DNA of 64,000 nt from JACMLD01 sp039916305 (GCA_039916305.1 JBDSLR010000023.1:15948-79947), one strand, 5' to 3'. Positions 32,495 through 42,254 are shown, numbered from the stretch's first letter. Numbers and translations: made by a program. The notes: generated from the sequence alone by a model not told the origin.

Positions 32495-33952
32495 ATGCGC
32501 AGAACCTGCTGGCTGACCGGTATTATTTTTTCAGGCGGTTTACTTGTTGGCTGGATGGGATTTACAAACCCTGTAAAACTGCAGGGCCGTACACATTCCG
32601 CAGGTCTTAATGTTGCTGACAGCGCTGAAATTAATTACCAGAATTTTTGCGGTGGATGCCATGGCGAAAAGATGGACGCCTTTGTGGATCGTAAATGGAA
32701 ACATGGCAGCAGTAAGGAAGATATGTTTAAAGCCATTAAGCTGGGATATGCAGAGGAAGGGATGCCGGCCTTTGATTCCGCTTTTTCTGATAAAGCCATT
32801 AATGAGCTGGCAGACTATATTGTAAAGGGTGTGGAAAATGTAAAGCGCTACCAATTCCAGGATGCAGCGGTAAAAGAAAATTATTTTTCATCTGAATCTT
32901 TCGCGGTTAAGCTGGATACAGTTGTAAAAAATATTAAGGTACCCTGGGGAATGGCTTTTCTACCTGGTGGCGCTATGCTGGTAACAGAACGGGGCGGCAC
33001 ACTGTATAGGAAAACTGGCAGGCATAAGCTGGATACCATTAGTGGATTGCCTCCTATATTATCAGAAGGCCAGGGTGGATTAATGGATATCGTGTTGCAT
33101 CCGCAGTTTGCAACAAACAAATTGATTTATTTATCTTATGCTGCCTATAAAAAAACAGATTCAGGACTATGGTCTACAACAGCTGTAATGCGGGCCCGTT
33201 TGGAAGGCAATCGCCTGGCTGGTCAGACAGTAATTTTTGAAGCCTTGCCATATTCAAAAACGCGTCATCATTACGGTTCAAGAATGGTGTTTGGGCGCGA
33301 TGGCAAATTATATTTCTCTGTAGGGGAGCGGGGCAATGAAAAAGAGAACCCCCAAAGTATTATACACAATGATCTCGGTAAAATTCACCGCATTAACGAT
33401 GATGGCAGCATTCCTGCAGACAATCCGTTTGTGCAGACCAGTGGAGCCAGCCCTTCTATCTATTCTTATGGCCAGCGCAATCCGCAGGGCTTACTGGTTT
33501 ATCCGCCCACCGGTGAATTGTGGGAAAATGAACATGGTCCGCGTGGTGGTGATGAATTAAACATCATAAAAAAAGGCGCCAATTACGGATGGCCGGTTGT
33601 TACCTACGGTATCAATTATAATGGTAAAATCATTGCTACCAAATCAGTAGAGACAGGTATACAGGATCCGCTTACATACTGGATTCCTTCTATAGGTCCC
33701 AGCGGAATGGCTTTTGTAACAGGCAGCAAATACCCCGCATGGAAGGGCAACCTGCTGGTAGGTTCTTTGCGGTTTAAATACCTGGCCCGTTGTATTGTAA
33801 AAGGCGGTAAAGTAGTAAAGCAGGAAATGCTGCTTAAAAATATTGGCCGCCTGCGCGATGTAAGGATGGGGCCTGATGGGTATATCTATGTGGCGGTGGA
33901 AAATCCTGGCTATGTATTCAGGCTGCTGCCGGTGGCGGGGAAAAAGGCGTGA
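32495..33952 (+). CDS. Exported cytochrome c / PQQ-type sugar dehydrogenase fusion
   Basis: Protein of 485 aa. An N-terminal export helix (about residues 9-24) is followed by a small cytochrome c domain with heme motif CGGCH at 52-56 and a probable Met ligand in EEGMPAF, then a six-bladed beta-propeller of the soluble glucose/aldose dehydrogenase (Asd/YliI, GSDH) family: KVPWGMAFLPGG, GQGGLMDIVLHPQF, VGERGNEKENPQS, RNPQGLLVYPPTGELWENEHGP, GANYGWPVVTYG. It should oxidise a sugar in the periplasm with PQQ and pass electrons to its own heme. ATG 32495 gives the signal peptide at the right place. Substrate unknown. Confidence 0.87.
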   Translation: MRRTCWLTGIIFSGGLLVGWMGFTNPVKLQGRTHSAGLNVADSAEINYQNFCGGCHGEKMDAFVDRKWKHGSSKEDMFKAIKLGYAEEGMPAFDSAFSDKAINELADYIVKGVENVKRYQFQDAAVKENYFSSESFAVKLDTVVKNIKVPWGMAFLPGGAMLVTERGGTLYRKTGRHKLDTISGLPPILSEGQGGLMDIVLHPQFATNKLIYLSYAAYKKTDSGLWSTTAVMRARLEGNRLAGQTVIFEALPYSKTRHHYGSRMVFGRDGKLYFSVGERGNEKENPQSIIHNDLGKIHRINDDGSIPADNPFVQTSGASPSIYSYGQRNPQGLLVYPPTGELWENEHGPRGGDELNIIKKGANYGWPVVTYGINYNGKIIATKSVETGIQDPLTYWIPSIGPSGMAFVTGSKYPAWKGNLLVGSLRFKYLARCIVKGGKVVKQEMLLKNIGRLRDVRMGPDGYIYVAVENPGYVFRLLPVAGKKA

Positions 33953-34338
33953 GGCGTGAGGATTTTTGAATACGCAAGTTATTTTGATCAAGTGATTTAT
34001 AAAAAAATATATTTAGTCCTGCTTATTCATTAGTCCTGCATGAGCGCTGAACATTTGCTATTGATCTGGCAGGTTCAGTCGGTTTAACAGATGAATGGAG
34101 CGTGGTAATAATGATCCACCAACAATCAACAGAAATTACCAAAAAAATATTTTCTTCACCGGTTCAAACAGGTCATAATTGTTCTTTCCGTTAGCTCAGC
34201 CTGCCCTGTAGCGCGAACAAAACCTGCAAGTCATATTTTCTCTGCTTGCTCCGTTGGCCCTTTGCGATAAAACCCCCTGCACAATCCCTCTTTTTCTCCT
34301 TTACGCGCTTAACCCTCTTGGCGTATCTTCGTGCCCGC
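33953..34338. other. Intergenic region before the ABC transporter
   Basis: About 386 nt without a credible gene. Close to the ABC start, TTTA (34300-34303), 20 nt, TATCTTCG (34324-34331) is a possible weak promoter, one mismatch in each element; it would give a leader of only a few bases. Otherwise I see nothing. Confidence 0.4.
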
Positions 34339-36198
34339 ATGAAACACCTAAAAGCCGTTAATAAGTATTTCTTTAAGTACCGCTGGCGTTTATTGCTGGG
34401 TATCATTTTCATAACGCTGTCCAACTATTTCCGGATTCTCAGCCCCCAGTTATCGGGCTATGTGGTTGATAAGGTAGAGCAATCTGTACGCAGTTCAGTT
34501 GAAAAAATAAATCCCGTTGCCATTCACCGCGCTGGTAATTACGATATACTGGTACAAAAAATTATAGCCTGGCTGGATAGCACCGCCAGCAGTTTTGGTA
34601 AAATAATTATTATCTGTGGCATTACATTGCTGGTGCTGGCCTTACTGGGCGGTTTCTTTATGTTCCTGATGCGGCAAACGGTGATAGTAATGAGCAGGCT
34701 GATTGAATACGATCAGAAAAATGAAGTGTACCGGCACTACCAGCAACTGGACAGTGCTTTTTACAAACGTAACAGTACGGGCGATTTAATGAACCGTATC
34801 ACCGAAGATGTAAGCCGGGTTAGAATGTATACCGGCCCTGCTTTGATGTATTTTATTAACCTGGCTGTCACCATCGGGTTCAGTATTTTTTTTATGGTGC
34901 GCGAAAATGGCATGCTTACCTTATACGTTTTATCGCCCCTTCCCATACTGGCAGTGACCATTTATTATGTAAACAATATCATTCATAAAAGAAGTGAACG
35001 CATACAGGCGTTGCTGTCTGATTTAACTACTACGGCGCAGGAATCTTTTTCGGGTATAAGGGTAATTAAATCTTTTGTGCAGGAGAAAGCCATGATGGGT
35101 TTTTTCAATAAAAACAGCGAAGATTATAAAACAAATGCCATTGGATTGTCTAAGGTTGAATCCATTTATTTTCCTTCCATGGCGTTGCTGATAGGCTTAA
35201 GCACCCTGCTTACCATTATGATTGGTGGTGTGTACGCTTTGCATGGTCACAAAGATGTAACCACCGGCACCATCACGGAGTTTGTGATGTATGTAAACAT
35301 GCTTACGTTCCCGGTAAGCGCTATTGGATGGACGGCCAGCATGATACAAAGGGCCGCGGCATCTCAAAAAAGGCTGAATGAATTCCTTGATACCGCTCCG
35401 GATATACAGGATGCACCCGGCGTTTCTACACCCGTGCTGCAGGGCGATATTGTTTTTGATAAGGTCAATTTCACTTATCCTGATACAGGAATTCATGCCA
35501 TCCGCGATTTCTCCTGCCATATTAAAACCGGGCAAAAAATAGCCATCATTGGAAGAACCGGCAGCGGGAAATCTACCGTAGCGCAATTGCTGCTGCGTAT
35601 GTACAATCCTGATAGTGGCAGTATTCAATTTGACGGAAACGACATAAAAAATATTCAGCTTGTTTCCCTGCGGCAGCAGGTAAGCTATGTGCCGCAGGAC
35701 GTTTTTCTGTTCAGTGATACGGTAACCGGCAATATTACATTCGGCCTGGGCACAGCGCCTTTTGAAAAGGTGCTGGAAGCGGCGGCCTATGCCAGTGTAG
35801 ACAATGAGATAAAAGGCTTCGCGCAGCAATATAAAACCATGATCGGCGAAAGAGGTGTTACACTCAGCGGGGGGCAAAAGCAACGCATATCTATAGCGCG
35901 GGCCCTGATTAAAGATCCCCGTATGGTTATCTTTGATGATTGCCTTAGCGCGGTGGATGCAAAAACCGAGCATGAAATAATTGGTAATTTGTACCGGTTT
36001 CTGCAAAATAAAACAGCTATTATTATTACCCACCGCATATTTTCGCTGTTTGATTTTGATAATATCCTGGTGCTGGATGATGGCAAAATCATAGAGCAGG
36101 GCAGGCATGCTGATTTACTGACCCGCAATGGTTATTACCGGCATTTATACGATGAACAGCAACAGCAGGAACAGGGCAATGGTAAGCTGCAGGCATAA
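34339..36198 (+). CDS. ABC exporter half-transporter (MdlA/YheI-like)
   Basis: Fused membrane/ATPase protein of 619 aa: six hydrophobic segments in the first 330 residues, then a nucleotide-binding domain with Walker A GRTGSGKST (about 404-412), signature LSGGQKQR and Walker B MVIFDDCLSAVD (about 530). The residue after the Walker B Asp is Asp rather than the usual catalytic Glu, as in the MdlA/YheI half of heterodimeric exporters. No partner half is adjacent. ATG 34339 is used because the frame upstream adds an unrelated basic stretch. Likely exports lipids or drugs; substrate unknown. Confidence 0.88.
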   Translation: MKHLKAVNKYFFKYRWRLLLGIIFITLSNYFRILSPQLSGYVVDKVEQSVRSSVEKINPVAIHRAGNYDILVQKIIAWLDSTASSFGKIIIICGITLLVLALLGGFFMFLMRQTVIVMSRLIEYDQKNEVYRHYQQLDSAFYKRNSTGDLMNRITEDVSRVRMYTGPALMYFINLAVTIGFSIFFMVRENGMLTLYVLSPLPILAVTIYYVNNIIHKRSERIQALLSDLTTTAQESFSGIRVIKSFVQEKAMMGFFNKNSEDYKTNAIGLSKVESIYFPSMALLIGLSTLLTIMIGGVYALHGHKDVTTGTITEFVMYVNMLTFPVSAIGWTASMIQRAAASQKRLNEFLDTAPDIQDAPGVSTPVLQGDIVFDKVNFTYPDTGIHAIRDFSCHIKTGQKIAIIGRTGSGKSTVAQLLLRMYNPDSGSIQFDGNDIKNIQLVSLRQQVSYVPQDVFLFSDTVTGNITFGLGTAPFEKVLEAAAYASVDNEIKGFAQQYKTMIGERGVTLSGGQKQRISIARALIKDPRMVIFDDCLSAVDAKTEHEIIGNLYRFLQNKTAIIITHRIFSLFDFDNILVLDDGKIIEQGRHADLLTRNGYYRHLYDEQQQQEQGNGKLQA

Positions 36199-36411
36199 CT
36201 GTTTATACACGCGGCACCTTTTTCACGGTAGCCGGCAAAACAAAAATTGTTGATCATTTCAGCATGTTACCAGGGCTTTTCAGCTGCGTTTGCAACAGCA
36301 GGTATTACTGTCCGGTAGCCGCGCAATGCCCCACGGCGGTGATATTTGCATAAAATAGCATATAAGCCGTGGTTATTACCTAAAATCAAGGCCAGAAAAG
36401 GGTTTTCAAAT

Positions 36412-36441
36412 TTTGCCAGTTCTAAAACAATATTATATTTG
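36412..36441 (+). promoter_or_regulatory. Promoter of the DUF3276 gene
   Basis: TTTG at 36412-36415, an 18-nt spacer and TATATTTG at 36434-36441 form a full match to the Bacteroidota consensus. The expected start near 36448 gives a leader of about 44 nt. Confidence 0.65.
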
Positions 36442-36491
36442 TAAGGCATTATTCAAACCAACATTTCGATAAACTGAAAATTTTTACAACT

Positions 36492-36935
36492 GTGGCGTAC
36501 GAAAACAACAATGAAAAACGGATGGAAAGCGTTTACAGCAAACGCATCAGGGCTGGCAAAAGAAGAACCTATTTTTTTGATGTAAGGGCAACCCGTAGTA
36601 ATGATTACTACCTCACCATTACAGAAAGCCGTAAAAAGTTTGAGGGTGAAGGATATGACAGGCATAAAATTTTCCTGTACAAGGAAGACTTTAATAAGTT
36701 TATAAAAGGATTGGTAGAAGCGGTGGATTACGTAAAGACTGAATTAATGCCCGATTTTGATTTTGATGCATTCAACCACGATCAGCCGGCCGAGGGAAGT
36801 GAAGGAGAAGAAACAATGGCTATCGCGGCAGTTTCTGAGGTGCCAGCCATTGCGGCAGAAGCACCAGAAGTACCTGAAGCAGCTACCAGCACCATTACCA
36901 ACACAAGTGCTACAGAAGAAGTAGATAAATGGTAA
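36492..36935 (+). CDS. DUF3276 PUR-alpha-like nucleic-acid-binding protein
   Basis: Protein of 147 aa. The first 90 residues (ESVYSKRIRAGKRRTYFFD, then SNDYYLTITESRKKFEGEG and KIFLYKEDFNKFIKGL) are the bacterial PUR-alpha-like DUF3276 domain, which binds single-stranded DNA or RNA; the tail from about 100 on is acidic, Ala/Pro/Glu-rich and probably disordered. The start is GTG at 36492, which matches the family N-terminus MAYENNN; the internal ATG ten codons later would cut into it. It stands alone between a good promoter and a strong terminator. Cellular role not settled. Confidence 0.9.
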   Translation: MAYENNNEKRMESVYSKRIRAGKRRTYFFDVRATRSNDYYLTITESRKKFEGEGYDRHKIFLYKEDFNKFIKGLVEAVDYVKTELMPDFDFDAFNHDQPAEGSEGEETMAIAAVSEVPAIAAEAPEVPEAATSTITNTSATEEVDKW

Positions 36936-36955
36936 AACCCCCATGTAATTATACG

Positions 36956-36983
36956 AAGCCCTTCAAAATGAAGGGCTTTTTTT
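36956..36983 (+). terminator. Intrinsic terminator after DUF3276 gene
   Basis: AAGCCCTTC (36956-36964) and GAAGGGCTT (36970-36978) form a perfect 9-bp stem with a 5-nt loop, followed by T's to 36983. Confidence 0.88.
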
Positions 36984-37028
36984 ATGCCCGCTAAATAAAT
37001 TTAATGTTAATGCGTTGTATGGTTATCT

Positions 37029-39164
37029 ATGAAGAACCATAAACTGATTTTAACAGGCATAGCGCTGCTGCTGCTGGCACAGACGGCTTTTTCGCAGGCT
37101 ATTTGTGCGTTTGACAACATGCACGCAAAACTGATAAAAACGGATTCTCTTTACCGTAAAAGCGTGCTTGCCAACGAAACTAAGATCAAAGAATACATCC
37201 GCATGCACCCGGTGGGTACGCTAAGCGGCACCTCGCGGGGGTCCTCCGTTAATGTTACACTTTACACCATTCCGGTGGTAGTGCACGTGGTACATACCGG
37301 CGGCGCTATCGGTACAATTTATAATCCCACAGATGCCCAGATTACAGGCGCTATAAATTACCTGAACCAGGTTTACAATGGCACCTATCCCGGAACCGAA
37401 GGGGTAGGAGATATACAGATCCAGTTTGCAATGGCCACCAGGGATACCAGTTGCAATGCCTTTACGGGCATCGATAGGATCAATGGCTCATCACTCACCA
37501 ACTATGTAAGCAATGGTGTTAACTCAAGTACATCCGGCGGGGTTACTGATCTGGCTTTGAAAAATTTTGATCGCTGGGACCCTGCGAATTATTATAATAT
37601 TTGGGTGGTTAATAAAATTGATGCAAAAGATGGAACCACGGGCCAGTTTGTTGCAGGCTATGCTTATTTTGCCCAGGGGGTTTCTCCGTTGTATGATGGT
37701 ACAGTGATGCTGGCAACGCAAATGGCAGCCGGACAAAAAACGCTGCCACATGAAATTGGTCATGCGTTAAACCTCTATCACCCCTTTGAAGGATCTTCAG
37801 ATGCAACCATGTGCCCTTCAAATGCAGATTGTACTTCGGATGGTGATAAAGTATGCGATACTGATCCTGTTTCGCAAAACTTAACTGCCGGTATTTATGA
37901 TTTTACCTGCCGGTCAGGTACCAACACCGTATGCGGTGGTACCTATAGCATTAACACGGAAAAAAATTACATGAACTATACGTCGTGCTTTACGTTGTTT
38001 ACTGCAGGACAAAAAGCACGCATGATGGCAGCTTTGTCATTGCCTGGCCGTGCAAGTTTAGTGGGCTCTTCAGCTGGTGGTTCTTATCCGCTGGCATCTT
38101 ATACTGCGCCTGTTGCCGCCTCCTGTACACCTGTATCAAACTCTGCAGGCCTCTCTGGTTATTATGCGGGTATAATGAACGTGGTGGTAGCCAGTAAATC
38201 ATTCCCTTCAGGAGCGACTGCCGACGATGGCGGGTACAACAATAAAACAAATAAATGCCTGTACCTTATTCAACTGCAAAAAAACAATACCTATACTTTT
38301 TCTGCCAGTCTATTAGCGGCCAACAGGGAACAGCTACGAGCATGGATTGATTATAACAATGATGGCGTCTTTAGCAATGCTACGGAACAAATTTATTACA
38401 GTGCGGACATAGTCGGCCCGGGCATGGGTAACCAGGCCAATGTTTCTGTAAGCTTTACGGTTCCTGCCACGGCTCTCTCCAGTACAGTACTCAGGATGAG
38501 GGTAATAGATGAAGTTTCTACCGTGTATGGAGCTGGCTTTACCATTGGCAACGCCTGCTACAACCCCACCTATGGGCAGGCAGAAGATTATCCTATTTAT
38601 CTGTCAGCGCTTTTGCCGGTAAAGTTTGATTATTTCAGGGGAACAAAGAAAAACAACGACGCATTCTTATCCTGGAAAACTTCTTTTGAACAGAACACGA
38701 AAGAATTCCAGGTAGAAAAATCGGTGGACGGTGTAGTATTTGACATGATAGGAACAGTACCCGCCAGCAATATGGCCAGTGGATCCGATTATTCATTTAC
38801 CGATAAAAATATAACTGCTGCCAATAATTATTACAGGCTGAAACAGGTGGATCAGGATCTGAAAACTACACTTAGCCAGACTGTAATTATAAAAGCTGCC
38901 AGTGATGGTAAATCGAAACTGAGTGTTATTAAAAATCCATTTGACAATCAGCTGGATATTGTATTGAGTGGCATGCCGGCTGGTAACACAACATGTAACC
39001 TTTTTGACATGGCGGGCAGAAAAATACTAAGCCGTAATTATAAAGCAGCTGACGGCCAGCTGGTACATATTGATGTAACGGGTGTAGGATTAAAGGCAGG
39101 CATGTATATGCTGCAGGTGCATACAGGCAAAGAACTGCTGACTGCAAAAGTGATAAAGCAATAA
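37029..39164 (+). CDS. Secreted M43-family metalloprotease with type IX secretion signal
   Basis: Protein of 711 aa. A signal peptide (residues 1-23, ...LLLAQTAFSQ) is followed by a metzincin catalytic domain of the pregnancy-associated plasma protein-A (M43) type, with zinc motif HEIGHALNLYH at 241-251 and the MNYTSC Met-turn further on. Next comes a GEVED-like beta domain (DYNNDGVFSNATEQI, GQAEDYPIY), then a C-terminal type A sorting domain (about 635-711, SVIKNPFDNQLDI to GMYMLQV...KVIKQ) that routes it through the type IX secretion system to the surface or medium. Cys-rich loops fit an extracellular protease. Confidence 0.92.
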   Translation: MKNHKLILTGIALLLLAQTAFSQAICAFDNMHAKLIKTDSLYRKSVLANETKIKEYIRMHPVGTLSGTSRGSSVNVTLYTIPVVVHVVHTGGAIGTIYNPTDAQITGAINYLNQVYNGTYPGTEGVGDIQIQFAMATRDTSCNAFTGIDRINGSSLTNYVSNGVNSSTSGGVTDLALKNFDRWDPANYYNIWVVNKIDAKDGTTGQFVAGYAYFAQGVSPLYDGTVMLATQMAAGQKTLPHEIGHALNLYHPFEGSSDATMCPSNADCTSDGDKVCDTDPVSQNLTAGIYDFTCRSGTNTVCGGTYSINTEKNYMNYTSCFTLFTAGQKARMMAALSLPGRASLVGSSAGGSYPLASYTAPVAASCTPVSNSAGLSGYYAGIMNVVVASKSFPSGATADDGGYNNKTNKCLYLIQLQKNNTYTFSASLLAANREQLRAWIDYNNDGVFSNATEQIYYSADIVGPGMGNQANVSVSFTVPATALSSTVLRMRVIDEVSTVYGAGFTIGNACYNPTYGQAEDYPIYLSALLPVKFDYFRGTKKNNDAFLSWKTSFEQNTKEFQVEKSVDGVVFDMIGTVPASNMASGSDYSFTDKNITAANNYYRLKQVDQDLKTTLSQTVIIKAASDGKSKLSVIKNPFDNQLDIVLSGMPAGNTTCNLFDMAGRKILSRNYKAADGQLVHIDVTGVGLKAGMYMLQVHTGKELLTAKVIKQ

Positions 39165-39183
39165 GCCTCAAATAAATTGTAAT

Positions 39184-39217
39184 AAAAATCCCGGTGCACA
39201 TTTGCACCGGGATTTTT
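39184..39217. terminator. Intrinsic terminator between the M43 gene and pgi
   Basis: AAAAATCCCGGTGCA (39184-39198) and TGCACCGGGATTTTT (39203-39217) form a 15-bp perfect stem with a 4-nt loop and a T run on the right. It serves the protease gene; on the other strand it lies about 45 nt past the pgi stop and can serve pgi too. Confidence 0.88.
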
Positions 39218-39260
39218 TGTTGGAGGACCACTTAATGCGATATACCTTTTAGAACTTAAC

Positions 39261-40916
39261 TCATTTGCGCATTTCTTTAAATGCATTTATCAGTCCGTTG
39301 GTGGAACTGTCGTGGCCTGCAACGGTTGCGTCATTTGCCAGTTCTGGCAAAATTTTGCCGGCCAGTTGTTTGCCCAGTTCAACACCCCACTGATCAAAAC
39401 TGAAAATATTCCAGATAACACCCTGCACAAATATTTTATGCTCGTACAAGGCAATCAGCTGCCCCAGCGTAAACGGCGTAATTTCTTTTATCAGGAAAGA
39501 ATTGGTTGGCCGGTTGCCTTCAAATACTTTATGCGGTAATAACGCGGTAATGGCATCCGGCGCCATACCCGATTTTTTTAATTCTGCTTCAGCTTCTGCC
39601 GTTGTTTTGCCATTCATTAAAGCTTGTGTCTGCGCAAAGAAATTAGACAGCAGTTTAGTGTGATGATCACCGATAGGATTATGGCTGATGGCGGGTGCTA
39701 TAAAATCGCAGGGTATCAGTACCGTGCCCTGGTGAATCAGCTGGTAAAAAGCATGCTGCCCGTTGGTGCCGGGTTCTCCCCATATAACAGAACCGGTCTG
39801 GTGGTCCACGCGTTCATTGCTCCTTGATACATATTTTCCATTGCTTTCCATATTACCCTGCTGAAAATAGGCAGCAAAGCGGTGCATGTACTGGTCATAC
39901 GGCAGAATGGCCTCACTCTGAGCGCCAAAAAAATTACTGTACCACACGCCCAGTAAAGCCATCAGTACAGGAATATTTTTCTCCGGTTCGGCATGTTTAA
40001 AATGCGTATCAGTTTCGTAGGCACCTTTCAGCAGGTTTTCAAAATTATCGAAGCCAACAGTAAGCGCAATGGACAGACCAATGGCACTCCACAAAGAATA
40101 ACGGCCACCCACCCAATCCCAGAAGGCAAACATATTGGCCTTGTCGATACCAAATTTCACCACGTCTTTTTCATTGGTAGAAAGCGCTGCAAAATGTTTG
40201 GCAATATGCGCTTCATCTTTTGCTGCTGCCAAAAACCATTCCCGGGCAGTGTTGGCATTGGTCATGGTTTCCTGGGTAGTAAATGTTTTGGAAGCCACCA
40301 GGAAAAGTGTTTCTTCAGGATTTACTTTTTTTAATGTTTCTGCAATATGGGTAGCATCTACATTGGAAACGAAATAGGGTTGAATGTTTTCTTTCCAGTA
40401 CGGCTTTAGTGCTTCTGTTACCATTACGGGCCCCAGATCACTGCCGCCGATACCAATGTTTACAATATAGCGGATAGGCTTACCTGTATATCCCTTCCAT
40501 TTACCGCTGTGGATGCTGGCACAGAACTGCTTCATTTGGGCCCATACTTTTTGCACATCCGGCATCACATCTTTGCCATCTGCGAAAATGGGATACCCGG
40601 AAAAGTTGCGAAGTGCAATATGAAGTACGCTGCGGTTCTCTGTTTCATTTATTTTTTCACCCTGGTACATGGCGTTAATAGCAGCCGGTAACTGGCATTC
40701 TATGGCCAGTTGCTGCAGCAGCTGCAATGTTTTATCGGAGACGATATTTTTTGCATAGTCGAACAGGATATCACCAAACTGAATGCTGTGTGTTTTAAAA
40801 CGATCCGCGTCTTCGGCAAATAATGCACGCAGCTGTGTTTGTTTCATTTCATTATTATAATGATCCTGCAATTGCTGCCATGCTTTTGTGCTGGTGGGGC
40901 TAATACGTGGAAACAT
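39261..40916 (-). CDS. pgi: Glucose-6-phosphate isomerase
   Basis: Glycolytic enzyme of 551 aa that interconverts glucose-6-phosphate and fructose-6-phosphate in the cytoplasm. Signatures: NIGIGGSDLGPVMVTEAL, FLVASKTFTTQETMTN, FWDWVGGRYSLWSAIGLSIAL, the catalytic Glu in ESNGKYVSR, WGEPGTNGQHAFYQLIHQG and GVELGKQLAG. Length matches the long E. coli-type form. It is monocistronic; a possible promoter (TTG, 17 nt, TGACTTTG) lies at 41024-41051 on the minus strand. Confidence 0.96.
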   Translation of the reverse strand: MFPRISPTSTKAWQQLQDHYNNEMKQTQLRALFAEDADRFKTHSIQFGDILFDYAKNIVSDKTLQLLQQLAIECQLPAAINAMYQGEKINETENRSVLHIALRNFSGYPIFADGKDVMPDVQKVWAQMKQFCASIHSGKWKGYTGKPIRYIVNIGIGGSDLGPVMVTEALKPYWKENIQPYFVSNVDATHIAETLKKVNPEETLFLVASKTFTTQETMTNANTAREWFLAAAKDEAHIAKHFAALSTNEKDVVKFGIDKANMFAFWDWVGGRYSLWSAIGLSIALTVGFDNFENLLKGAYETDTHFKHAEPEKNIPVLMALLGVWYSNFFGAQSEAILPYDQYMHRFAAYFQQGNMESNGKYVSRSNERVDHQTGSVIWGEPGTNGQHAFYQLIHQGTVLIPCDFIAPAISHNPIGDHHTKLLSNFFAQTQALMNGKTTAEAEAELKKSGMAPDAITALLPHKVFEGNRPTNSFLIKEITPFTLGQLIALYEHKIFVQGVIWNIFSFDQWGVELGKQLAGKILPELANDATVAGHDSSTNGLINAFKEMRK

Positions 40917-41287
40917 AGATTGATTTATATTATTGAGGCGTTGAATAATGATATACAGTACAAGGGAGTGACATCCGTCCGAACGAATTCATCCGGGCGG
41001 GCAACGATGGTAAACAGCATTGCCAAAGTCAGTCACACAATCTATTTGCAATGTAAACAAAAATCCTTTTGTCTTTCCATCCCTGGAAATTCTGTACTTG
41101 CAAATGGGTTAAAGCAGGATGAATTGGCGCAGGTATGGGTTACTGCGCTGCAGATTTTTTTTTAGCCCGGCTTATGCCGCCCGGGCATTATGCTTATGCC
41201 ACTTACAGGACTGCAAATAAAAAAACGCAAAGAAATTGCTTTCTTTGCGTTTTTCGGGTTAATAGTTCAAAGCTAATGGGTCGCACC
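40917..41287. other. Intergenic region between pgi and etfA
   Basis: No gene is supported in these 371 nt. On the minus strand TTG (41051-41049), 17 nt and TGACTTTG (41031-41024) are a possible pgi promoter with one mismatch. The etfA terminator occupies the right end. The middle shows nothing I can name. Confidence 0.45.
41221..41254. terminator. Intrinsic terminator of the etfB-etfA operon
   Basis: AAAAACGCAAAGAAA (41221-41235) and TTTCTTTGCGTTTTT (41240-41254) make a 15-bp perfect stem with a 4-nt loop. On the minus strand it lies 34 nt past the etfA stop and ends in a T run. Confidence 0.88.
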
Positions 41288-42247
41288 TTATTTCTTCAGG
41301 TGCTTCACTGCTTCAATTATTTTAGGGAGCACTTCAAAAGCATCGCCTACAATACCGTAATCTGCTGCTTTAAAGAAAGGAGCTTCCGGGTCTTTATTAA
41401 TCACTACTATACATTTACTTCTGTTAACACCTGCCAGGTGCTGAATAGCGCCGGAGATGCCAATAGCAATGTATAAGTTTGGTGCAATGGCCAGGCCGGT
41501 CTGGCCTACATGCTCATGGTGCGGCCGCCAGCCAATATCTGCCACAGGCCGGCTACAGGCAGTAGCGGCATGTAATAGTTTTGCCAGTTCTTCTACCATG
41601 CCCCAGTTTTCCGGACCTTTTAAACCGCGGCCACCACTTACTACTACTTCAGCTTCTGCCAAGGAAATTTCACCACTGACTTTATTCACCGCTGTCACTT
41701 TTATTTTACCGGCATCTACGGTGGCATTCAATGCAACTACTTCAGCAGTGCCTTCAGCGGCAACGGTCTTGTACGCATTGGGGCTAAGAGAAATTATCTT
41801 TATTGCTGTGTTTACAGTTATATTGGCAAAAGCTTTACCGCTGAATACGTTTTTCTTTACGGTGAAGCCGTTGCTGGTATCTGGCAGGGCTACCGCGCCA
41901 GCCACCAGGCCCGCTCTGAGGCGGGCGGATAAACGGGGCGCGATGGCTTTTCCATCCACATTGTTAGAAAAAATGACCACCGTAGCGCCGCTTGCTTCTA
42001 TCGCCTGTGCAATTACTTTGGTGTATACCTGCGCATCAAAATTATTCAGCGTTTCATTGTTTACATGATGTATTTTCTTAACGCCGTATTTACCCAGCGC
42101 AGCCAGGTCTTCATTGCTGGTGCCCAGTACAACGCCTTCGGCACTTGTATTTAGCTGCGCTGCAATTGCTGCGCCATAGGTAATAGCTTCCAGCGATGCT
42201 TTTTTTACATGGCCTTCCGCCTGATCAACAAATATTAAAACGCTCAT
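41288..42247 (-). CDS. etfA: Electron transfer flavoprotein, alpha subunit
   Basis: FAD-binding subunit of 319 aa of the ETF heterodimer, which takes electrons from acyl-CoA and other dehydrogenases. The C-terminal FAD domain is clear: VVSGGRGLKGPENWGMVEELA, CSRPVADIGWRPHHEHVGQTG, NLYIAIGISGAIQHLAG and NKDPEAPFFKAADYGIVGD. It lies downstream of etfB on the same strand with a 138-nt gap containing a GC-rich inverted repeat. Length is normal. Confidence 0.95.
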   Translation of the reverse strand: MSVLIFVDQAEGHVKKASLEAITYGAAIAAQLNTSAEGVVLGTSNEDLAALGKYGVKKIHHVNNETLNNFDAQVYTKVIAQAIEASGATVVIFSNNVDGKAIAPRLSARLRAGLVAGAVALPDTSNGFTVKKNVFSGKAFANITVNTAIKIISLSPNAYKTVAAEGTAEVVALNATVDAGKIKVTAVNKVSGEISLAEAEVVVSGGRGLKGPENWGMVEELAKLLHAATACSRPVADIGWRPHHEHVGQTGLAIAPNLYIAIGISGAIQHLAGVNRSKCIVVINKDPEAPFFKAADYGIVGDAFEVLPKIIEAVKHLKK

Positions 42248-42254
42248 ATTAAAA

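Noticed and set aside
35197..36108. 303-codon open frame on the minus strand across the ABC transporter gene
   Set aside because: It is fully antisense to a clear ATPase domain with intact motifs; its translation has no family likeness and an odd composition.
41457..42068. 203-codon open frame antisense to etfA
   Set aside because: It lies wholly within etfA on the other strand and its low-complexity Ala/Thr/Ser-rich product looks like a shadow frame.
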